Assembly: GCA_013696915.1 (NCBI GenBank) | Contig: JACCXR010000103.1 | Span: 1 to 8,391 of the forward strand | DNA length: 8,391 nt | From: Euzebyaceae bacterium | Lineage (GTDB): Bacteria > Actinomycetota > Nitriliruptoria > Euzebyales > Egibacteraceae | Reading direction: 5' to 3' | Shown: positions 1 through 4,173 of the stretch, in pieces | Numbering within the stretch: position 1 is the stretch's first letter | Layout: the number at the start of each line of letters is the position of its first letter | Notes under the pieces: generated by a model | Seen by the model: the letters and a program-made list of their open reading frames with translations, nothing else | Database searches by the model: none | Told to the model about the DNA's origin: nothing | Position numbers and translations under genes: made by a program

Positions 1-125
1 AGGCCCAGGCCACGCGAGCCGCCGGTGACGACCGCCACCCGGCCGCCGAGGTCGATGCCGCCGCCGCGCAGCAGGGCCTTCGCCGTCAGCGCCGTCAGCG
101 CCGCTCCGGTGATCAGCCGCCTCAT
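1..125 (-). CDS. Short-chain dehydrogenase/reductase (SDR), N-terminal 41 residues only
   Basis: Reading leftward from an ATG at 125, the 41 visible codons encode a hydrophobic/basic lead (MRRLITGAALTALTAKALL), then IDLGGRVAVVTGGSRGLG. The segment VAVVTGGSRGLG (about residues 30-41) is the TGxxxGxG dinucleotide-binding turn at the start of the Rossmann fold in classical SDRs, so this is an NAD(P)-dependent oxidoreductase of unknown substrate. The gene runs off the left edge; catalytic Tyr and Lys are not visible. A GGAG Shine-Dalgarno (131-134 on the plus strand) lies 5 nt before the ATG. The roughly 20-residue N-terminal extension before the fold could be a membrane anchor, which is inference. 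It is divergent from the two-domain ABM protein at 335. The family call is firm; the specific activity is unknown. Confidence 0.85.
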   Translation of the reverse strand, partial: MRRLITGAALTALTAKALLRGGGIDLGGRVAVVTGGSRGLG

Positions 126-226
126 CCGAGCTCCGTTTGTCGACGTGTGTGACCGGCGTTCCCGATCACCGCGCGCGGTATGCGCCCGGTCGGGGCACCG
201 GTCGTCCGGACGGCGGCCTCCTGGGG

Positions 227-255
227 TTGACCGGCGGGCGCAACGGGAGGACAGT
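227..255 (+). promoter_or_regulatory. Candidate housekeeping-type promoter for the two-domain ABM gene
   Basis: TTGACC (227-232) and GACAGT (250-255) are separated by 17 nt. The -35 matches the primary sigma-factor consensus well; the -10 is weak, keeping A at position 2 and T at position 6 of TANNNT. Transcription would begin near 262, leaving a leader of about 70 nt that contains the inverted repeat at 275-305. Confidence 0.35.
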
Positions 256-274
256 CCTTCCGTGAAGGCCGGTT

Positions 275-305
275 CCGCCCGGGTCGCGGGCACCGTCCCG
301 GGCGG
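275..305. repeat. 9-bp perfect inverted repeat in the leader of the ABM gene
   Basis: CCGCCCGGG at 275-283 is the exact reverse complement of CCCGGGCGG at 297-305, with a 13-nt spacer. It ends about 16 nt before the Shine-Dalgarno at 322. It could be an operator or an mRNA hairpin. In DNA this GC-rich, such repeats arise fairly often by chance. Confidence 0.35.
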
Positions 306-334
306 GCAGGCCACGAGCGCGGGAAGGAGCGGAC

Positions 335-943
335 ATGTTCGTTCAGGTCATCCAGGCGCCCGCCGGCGATGCCGCCGGCATCCGACGCCTGATGGATCGG
401 TGGGTCGCCGAGCTCGCCGATGGGGCGGAAGGCTGGCTCGGAAGCACGGCGGGCGTCACCGACGGCGGCGAGTTCGTCGCCACCGCCCGCTTTGAATCCG
501 AGGAGTCGGCTCGGCGCAACAGCGGCCGCACCGACCAGGCGGCCTGGTGGGCGGAGCTGGAGAAGCAGCTCGCCGGCCCGGCGACCTTCCAGGACTGCCG
601 CGACGCCGTGACCTTCCTCGCCGGCGGGTCCGACGACGCAGGCTTCGTGCAGGTCATCCAGAGCCGGATCGTCGATGCCAGGCGGGTCCGTGACCTGGTG
701 GATCGCATGGCGGAACTGGATGCCGGGGACTTCGGCCGCGACGACGTGCTCGGCGGCATCGTGGCCTGGGATCCCCAGATGGTGACCGAGGTCTTCTACT
801 TCACCTCCGAGGCCGAGGCCCGAGTCGCCGAGGCGGAACCGCACGAGTCCGAACACGCGGCCGCCCTCCTCGCCGAGTGGGACGACGCGGTCACGGACGT
901 GCGCTACCTCGACCTGCGCGACCCCTGGCTCTGGAGCCCCTGA
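335..943 (+). CDS. Tandem two-domain ABM-like (dimeric alpha/beta-barrel) protein, function unknown
   Basis: This 202-residue protein is two copies of one small domain. Residues 2-7 FVQVIQ and 104-109 FVQVIQ start the repeats. Each continues with a helix (RRLMDRWVAEL at 17-27; RDLVDRMAEL at 119-128), a Gly/Trp-containing strand region, and a strand plus SE-AR helix (ARFESEESAR at 51-60; FYFTSEAEAR at 154-163). This beta-alpha-beta-beta-alpha order is characteristic of the dimeric alpha/beta-barrel (antibiotic biosynthesis monooxygenase, ABM) fold; two copies in one chain would form the barrel within a single polypeptide. No catalytic residue or substrate can be assigned; I call it by fold only. 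There is no signal peptide or membrane segment. The ATG at 335 is fixed by GGAAGGAG 5 nt upstream and by the repeat beginning at residue 2. It converges with the MDMPI-like gene, 3 bp between stops. Confidence 0.85.
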   Translation: MFVQVIQAPAGDAAGIRRLMDRWVAELADGAEGWLGSTAGVTDGGEFVATARFESEESARRNSGRTDQAAWWAELEKQLAGPATFQDCRDAVTFLAGGSDDAGFVQVIQSRIVDARRVRDLVDRMAELDAGDFGRDDVLGGIVAWDPQMVTEVFYFTSEAEARVAEAEPHESEHAAALLAEWDDAVTDVRYLDLRDPWLWSP

Positions 944-951
944 CCCTCAGG
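939..951. terminator. Tiny hairpin formed by the two convergent stop codons
   Basis: CCTGA (939-943), loop CCC, TCAGG (947-951) is a perfect 5-bp stem. It contains the TGA of the plus-strand gene and the TGA of the minus-strand gene. There is no U-tract and the stem is short, so real terminator activity is doubtful. It is the only structure at this convergent junction. Confidence 0.2.
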
Positions 952-1510
952 CGACGCGCCCGAACATCGCGAGCAGGCGGGTCTGCGCGTCGGCGCCCGC
1001 GGGCACGTCCACCCGGTCGCCGACGGCGCCGGCGTCGCGGTAGTTCTGCTCCATGCCCGCGAACCACCCGAGGCAGGCCGAGACCAGGTCCGCGTCGAGC
1101 CGCTCGTCCCCACCGGAGGCGCGCGCGATGTCCCAACCGTGGATCAGGTGGTCGGCGAACAGCTGCAGAGCGTAGTCCTCGCCGCTGAAATCGCCGAAGG
1201 ACAGGTGCACGGTCCGCTCCATCGCACCGTCCGCGCCGACGGCGGCGACCGCCTCCGCGACCGCCTCGTCCCATGCCGCCACGGGATCCTCGCCGAGGAG
1301 GTCGCCCTCGAAGCGGTCGCCGACCTCCTCCACCGTCAGGCCCTGGAACAGCGGCGGCGTCCACCGGTCCTCCCCGACGAGGTGGTTGACGACCGCGCGC
1401 ACGTCCCAGCCCTCGCAGGCGGTGGCCAGCCCCCACTGCGCGGCGCCGACGGCGTGGATCCGTGCGCCGGCCAGCGCGCAGGCACGGCGGTGCAGTTCGA
1501 CGGCATCCAT
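947..1510 (-). CDS. Mycothiol-dependent maleylpyruvate isomerase-like (MDMPI/DinB fold, TIGR03086-type) protein
   Basis: The product has 187 residues. The N-terminal half carries GWDVRAVVNHLVG (34-46), the family's metal-site helix with His43. A later helix, FADHLIHGWDIARASG (118-133), supplies Asp120 and His124 with the 4-residue spacing of the Glu/His pair in the characterised maleylpyruvate isomerase, so a His/Asp/His metal triad is likely. Family members are cytoplasmic, metal-dependent and often use mycothiol; most, including this one, have no known substrate. Although the frame stays open far upstream, the start at 1510 is set by AGGAGG (1518-1523 on the plus strand) 7 nt before the ATG and by where family similarity begins. 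It ends 3 bp from the convergent ABM gene. The family call is firm; isomerase activity is only inferred. Confidence 0.85.
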   Translation of the reverse strand: MDAVELHRRACALAGARIHAVGAAQWGLATACEGWDVRAVVNHLVGEDRWTPPLFQGLTVEEVGDRFEGDLLGEDPVAAWDEAVAEAVAAVGADGAMERTVHLSFGDFSGEDYALQLFADHLIHGWDIARASGGDERLDADLVSACLGWFAGMEQNYRDAGAVGDRVDVPAGADAQTRLLAMFGRVA

Positions 1511-1523
1511 GTGTGGGCCTCCT

Positions 1524-1537
1524 GGCGGGTTCCCGCC
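1524..1537. repeat. Short inverted repeat beside the MDMPI-like gene's ribosome binding site
   Basis: GGCGGG (1524-1529), TT, CCCGCC (1532-1537). On the leftward transcript the 5-bp stem would have a 4-nt loop and end directly at the AGGAGG site at 1518-1523. It could be an operator or a small leader hairpin, or chance. Confidence 0.25.
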
Positions 1538-1648
1538 CGAGCGCCCCGCGGCGCCGGGCCACCGACCGGCGGCGCGACCGCCCGTCGCGCCACCACGACG
1601 AGCAAGCATCCTCCTGTGCCGCGCGGCCGTCAAGGGCAGAGGCGGACC

Positions 1649-1698
1649 GCGGACCCCGGCCTGCCCCGCGACCGCGGACCCCGGCGCGCCCCGCGACC
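1649..1698 (+). repeat. Direct tandem repeat, 25 bp x 2
   Basis: Copy 1 (1649-1673) and copy 2 (1674-1698) are adjacent and identical at 23 of 25 positions, differing only at a CT/GC dinucleotide in the middle. Each begins GCGGACCCCGGC and ends CCCCGCGACC. The array lies about 20 bp upstream of the TAGCGT element. It may be a slipped-strand duplication or a pair of binding sites. Confidence 0.75.
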
Positions 1699-1716
1699 GC
1701 GCCGCGGCCGTCGCGG

Positions 1717-1729
1717 TAGCGTCGCGGTA
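1717..1729 (+). promoter_or_regulatory. Candidate leaderless promoter (-10 TAGCGT) upstream of the DUF456 gene
   Basis: TAGCGT at 1717-1722 fits the actinobacterial -10 pattern TANNNT. Its end is exactly 6 nt before an ATG at 1729, the geometry of a leaderless transcript that begins at the A of ATG. No -35 hexamer is recognisable at the usual distance, as is common for such promoters. Confidence 0.5.
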
Positions 1730-1749
1730 TGCGGAGCGGTGCGGCATGA
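1729..1749 (+). CDS. Possible six-codon leader mini-ORF (MRSGAA) coupled to the DUF456 gene
   Basis: An ATG at 1729 begins ATG CGG AGC GGT GCG GCA TGA. The TGA overlaps the ATG of the DUF456 gene as ATGA (1746-1749). The mini-ORF is out of frame with that gene and starts at the position predicted as +1 by the TAGCGT element. If transcription starts there, ribosomes would enter on this ORF and re-initiate at the overlapping start. This is inferred from geometry; six codons alone cannot prove translation. Confidence 0.35.
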   Translation: MRSGAA

Positions 1750-2228
1750 GCGGCTGGGGCATCGCCGGGGTCGCCGCCGTCATGGCGGTCGGCCTGGTCG
1801 GAACCGTCCTGCCGTTCGTCCCCGGCCTGCCGCTGATCTGGGCGGCCGGCCTCGTGTACGGGCTGATCGCGGGTTTCGGCGCGCCGGGCGCGGTGGCGTT
1901 CACGACCATGACCGTGCTGCTCGTCGGCGGGATGGCCGCGTCGTTCGTCCTTCCGGCGCAGTCCGGGGCGGCCAGCGGCGCCCCCGTCCCGACGCTGGCT
2001 GCCGGCGCGGTCGGCGCCATCGCCGGCTTCTTCCTGATCCCGGTGGTTGGTCTGCCCGTGGGCGCCGTGGCCGGCGTGCTGCTCGCGGAGTACGGTCGCA
2101 CCTCGGATTGGCCGACCGCCCGCCGGTCGACGAAGGCGGTGGTGATCGGGTTCGGGCTCGGGGCGCTGGCCGAGCTGTCGGCGGGGATGCTGATGGTCGC
2201 CTGCTGGGTGGTCTGGGTCCTGCTCTGA
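1746..2228 (+). CDS. DUF456 family integral membrane protein
   Basis: This 160-residue, strongly hydrophobic protein has about four to five membrane segments (roughly 5-24, 27-45, 48-70, 84-114, 132-158). Pro/Gly-rich PFVPGLPLIW (23-32) and GAIAGFFLIPVVGLPVGAVAG (90-110), followed by LLAEY (112-116), match the small DUF456 membrane family, whose glycine-rich helices recall glycine-zipper proteins. Its biochemical function is unknown. The ATG at 1746 is preferred because hydrophobicity and family similarity start there; the Shine-Dalgarno is weak (GGAG about 10 nt upstream), and it overlaps the stop of a six-codon mini-ORF. The ECF42 sigma gene begins 27 bp downstream on the same strand, so cotranscription is likely. 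Confidence 0.85.
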   Translation: MSGWGIAGVAAVMAVGLVGTVLPFVPGLPLIWAAGLVYGLIAGFGAPGAVAFTTMTVLLVGGMAASFVLPAQSGAASGAPVPTLAAGAVGAIAGFFLIPVVGLPVGAVAGVLLAEYGRTSDWPTARRSTKAVVIGFGLGALAELSAGMLMVACWVVWVLL

Positions 2229-2255
2229 TGCTCAAGAAAGGCGGGAGGGGAAGTC

Positions 2256-3602
2256 GTGGACGGCGGCGGGAGGACGGCCGAACCCGGCGGGGGCGGTCCC
2301 GGGCCGCACGCCGTCCTCGCCGCGCGGGTGTACGCGACCGAACGGAGGCGCCTGCTCGCGACCCTGGTCCGCGACGTCCGCGACGTCGACCTGGCAGAGG
2401 ACGCGCTGCAGGACGCGGTGGCCGCGGCGCTCCACGACTGGCCGGCGCGCGGCGCGCCAGCCAATCCCGCCGCCTGGCTGACCACCACCGCGCGGCGCAA
2501 GGCCGTCGACCGCTTGCGCAGGGAGCGCACCCTGGCGGGCAAGACCGCCCTGCTCCGGCGTCTGCAGGAGCGCACCGCTCCCGGCGCCGGCCCGGAGGCG
2601 AGCGCGATCCCCGACGATCGTCTCGAGCTGCTCTTCGCCTGCTGCCATCCGGCCCTGTCCGTCGAGGCGCAGGTCGCCCTGACGCTGCGGACCCTCGGCG
2701 GGCTCACCAGCGCCGAGGTCGCCCGCGCGTTCCTGGTCCCCGAGGCCACGATGGCCCAGCGCCTGGTCCGGGCCAAGCGCAAGCTCCGCGACGGTGGCAT
2801 CCCCTTCCGCGTCCCCGAGGGCGACCTGCTCCGCGAGCGGCTCGTCGCCGTGCTCGCGGTCGTCTACCTGATCTTCAACGAGGGGTACGCGGCGTCGGGC
2901 GGCGACACCCTCGTGCGCACCGAGCTGTGCGCCGAGGCGATTCGCCTGGGACGCCTGCTCTGCGCGCTGCTGCCCGGCGAGCCCGAGGTGCTCGGGCTCG
3001 CGGCGCTCATGCTGCTGCACGACGCCAGGCGCGGCGCCCGCCTGTCCCCGGCCGGCGACCTCGTGCTCCTCGCCGACCAGGACCGCGCGCGCTGGGACCG
3101 CCGGCAGATCCGCGAGGGCTCGGCCCTGCTCGACCGGGCGCTGCGCCTGCGACGGCCCGGTCCGTACCAGATCCAGGCCGCCATCGGCGCCGTGCACGGC
3201 TCTGCCGACCCCGCCGAGGACACCGACTGGCAGGAGATCGCCGACCTGTACGGGGCGCTCCTGCAGCACCAGCCCTCGCCGGTCGTTGAGCTCAACAGGG
3301 CCGTCGCGGTGGCCATGGGTCAGGGGCCGGACGCGGGCCTGGCACTGCTCGACCCGCTCGGGGCCGGTCTGGACCGCTACCACCCGTACCATGCCGCCCG
3401 CGCGGACCTGCTGCGGCGCGCCGGTCGTCTTGAAGAGGCCGCCGGCGCGTACCGGCGGGCGCTCGCCGCGGGACCCAACGGCGCCGAGCGGGCGTTCCTG
3501 CACCGCCGGCTGGCAGAGGTCACCCGCCCGCAGGAGGCGTCGCCGCCGGCGCAGGCGGGGCAGGATGGCGTCATGAGGGTCGGCCGGAGGCACGAGGGAT
3601 GA
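2256..3602 (+). CDS. ECF42-group RNA polymerase sigma factor with C-terminal DUF6596/TPR-like extension
   Basis: This 448-residue sigma factor is far longer than the usual ECF length of about 200. Region 2 spans about 22-95 (DVDLAEDALQDA at 43-54, PAAWLTTTARRKAVDRLRRE at 71-90). Region 4 spans about 120-180, with LFACCHPAL (126-134), the helix-turn-helix GGLTSAEVARAFLVPEATMAQRLVRAKRKL, and then the DUF6596 domain from about 183, including VYLIFNEGYAA (203-213) and LMLLHDARRGAR (251-262). The C-terminal 300-420 is helical and TPR-like (HAARADLLRRAGRLEEAAGAYRRAL). That order is diagnostic of ECF42, whose extension replaces an anti-sigma factor in control. The start is GTG 2256, with GGGAGGGG 5 nt upstream. 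Its stop overlaps the yqgE start as ATGA. The usual DGPF/YCII neighbour is missing from this window. The last ~24 residues are not conserved in feel. Confidence 0.9.
   Translation: MDGGGRTAEPGGGGPGPHAVLAARVYATERRRLLATLVRDVRDVDLAEDALQDAVAAALHDWPARGAPANPAAWLTTTARRKAVDRLRRERTLAGKTALLRRLQERTAPGAGPEASAIPDDRLELLFACCHPALSVEAQVALTLRTLGGLTSAEVARAFLVPEATMAQRLVRAKRKLRDGGIPFRVPEGDLLRERLVAVLAVVYLIFNEGYAASGGDTLVRTELCAEAIRLGRLLCALLPGEPEVLGLAALMLLHDARRGARLSPAGDLVLLADQDRARWDRRQIREGSALLDRALRLRRPGPYQIQAAIGAVHGSADPAEDTDWQEIADLYGALLQHQPSPVVELNRAVAVAMGQGPDAGLALLDPLGAGLDRYHPYHAARADLLRRAGRLEEAAGAYRRALAAGPNGAERAFLHRRLAEVTRPQEASPPAQAGQDGVMRVGRRHEG
3561..3602 (+). promoter_or_regulatory. Weak candidate internal start signal for yqgE inside the 3' end of the sigma gene
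   Basis: CAGGAT (3561-3566) is followed after exactly 6 nt by ATG 3573, which is in frame with the sigma factor and gives a nine-codon stretch ending at the TGA that overlaps yqgE's ATG. The layout mirrors that upstream of the DUF456 gene, but the hexamer lacks the first T of TANNNT. GGAGG (3586-3590) is a proper Shine-Dalgarno 8 nt before yqgE. Confidence 0.25.
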
Positions 3603-4141
3603 CGCGGGACACCCTGCGTGGGCGCCTCGTGGTGGCGACGCCGGCGCTCGCGGACCCGAACTTCTCGCACGCGGTCGTGTTCGTCATCGAGCACGGCGGT
3701 GAGGGCGCGCTCGGCGTCGTCCTGAACCGGCCGTCGACCGCCACGATCGCGTCCGCCCTGCCCGAGTGGGACGAACTGGCCGCCGCGCCGCCGGTGGTCT
3801 TCGTCGGCGGTCCCGTGCAGCCATCGGCCGTGATCGGGCTCGTCAGCGCGGACGCCGGGTCGCCCGACGTGCAGCACATCGCCGACGGCGTCGGCGTGCT
3901 CGACCTCAGCACCGACCCGTCGGAGCGCGCGGCGGCCCTGCGCGCCGTCCGCGTGTTCGCGGGCTACGCGGGCTGGGGTCCCGGCCAGCTGGAACAGGAG
4001 GTCGAGGTCGGCGGCTGGTTCATCGTCGACGGCGCCCCGGACGACGTGTTCACCTCGCAGCCCGACCGGCTGTGGCGGGCCGTGCTCACCCGTCAGGGCG
4101 GGCTGCTCCGGACCATCCCCGAGGACCCGTCGCTGAACTGA
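3599..4141 (+). CDS. yqgE: YqgE/AlgH family protein (DUF179)
   Basis: The product has 180 residues, the normal length for the YqgE/AlgH family. Its motifs are in order: GRLVVATPAL with DPNFSHAVVFVIEH (8-32), LGVVLNRPS (38-46), VFVGGPV (67-73) and the family signature GYAGWGPGQLEQEVEVGGW (122-140). The family is soluble; AlgH was first tied to alginate regulation in Pseudomonas, but the biochemical role remains unsettled. The ATG at 3599 overlaps the sigma-factor TGA as ATGA, and GGAGG lies 8 nt upstream, implying translational coupling to the ECF42 gene. Downstream it converges on the sugar-dehydrogenase-like lipoprotein with a 19-bp gap. Confidence 0.93.
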   Translation: MTRDTLRGRLVVATPALADPNFSHAVVFVIEHGGEGALGVVLNRPSTATIASALPEWDELAAAPPVVFVGGPVQPSAVIGLVSADAGSPDVQHIADGVGVLDLSTDPSERAAALRAVRVFAGYAGWGPGQLEQEVEVGGWFIVDGAPDDVFTSQPDRLWRAVLTRQGGLLRTIPEDPSLN

Positions 4142-4143
4142 GC

Positions 4144-4173
4144 GCCGCCGGGATCGGGCGCTACGCCGGCGGT
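4144..4173. terminator. Candidate bidirectional terminator hairpin at the yqgE / lipoprotein convergence
   Basis: CCGCCGG (4145-4151) pairs with CCGGCGG (4166-4172), extendable by a G-T pair at 4144/4173, with a loop of about 14 nt. An alternative, mutually exclusive stem is AGCGCC (4141-4146) with GGCGCT (4157-4162). There is no U-tract on either strand, and the right arm lies in the final codons of the minus-strand gene. This is weak evidence, favoured only by position. Confidence 0.25.

Larger units (their letters stand above)
126..334. promoter_or_regulatory. Divergent intergenic region between the SDR and the two-domain ABM protein
   Basis: This 209-bp gene-free stretch must carry the promoters of both divergent genes. 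Seen in it are: TGTCGA at 138-143 with CGATC at 163-167; a perfect 10-bp palindrome CGTCCGGACG at 203-212; a TTGACC hexamer at 227-232 with GACAGT at 250-255 (17-nt spacer); and a 9-bp inverted repeat at 275-305. A strong Shine-Dalgarno (GGAAGGAG, 322-329) sits 5 nt before the rightward ATG. Reading frames that run through this region lack recognisable protein features, so I treat it as non-coding. Confidence 0.6.
1511..1745. other. Divergent intergenic region between the MDMPI-like and DUF456 genes
   Basis: No convincing protein-coding sequence is seen in this 235 bp apart from a six-codon mini-ORF at its right end. It holds a short inverted repeat GGCGGG-TT-CCCGCC (1524-1537) abutting the Shine-Dalgarno of the leftward gene, two copies of a 25-bp direct repeat (1649-1698), a 9-bp direct repeat GTCGCGGTA (1710-1718 and 1721-1729), and a TAGCGT -10-like hexamer (1717-1722). 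It must hold promoters for both divergent genes; no clear one is visible for the leftward gene. Confidence 0.6.

Noticed and set aside
25..495. Plus-strand open frame of 156 codons over the SDR/ABM spacer
   Set aside because: The product is low-complexity and Arg-rich, overlaps both real genes in other frames, and has no Shine-Dalgarno.
1600..1605. Minus-strand ATG preceded directly by AGGAGG near 1605
   Set aside because: The AGGAGG abuts the ATG with no spacer, and the resulting frame is not that of the MDMPI-like protein and has no recognisable content.
2228..2258. ATG overlapping the DUF456 stop (TGATG) as the sigma-factor start
   Set aside because: It is out of frame with the sigma factor and yields an Arg-rich shadow. 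GTG 2256 has GGGAGGGG at good spacing.
1511..2800. Long N-terminal extension of the MDMPI-like protein (open frame to 2800)
   Set aside because: It runs antisense through the DUF456 gene and part of the sigma gene and resembles no family. The AGGAGG at 1518-1523 and family similarity fix the start at 1510.
2232..3593. A 453-codon open frame antisense to the sigma factor
   Set aside because: It covers the ECF42 gene end to end, has no recognisable domain, and is expected when the sense gene has strong GC bias at third positions.
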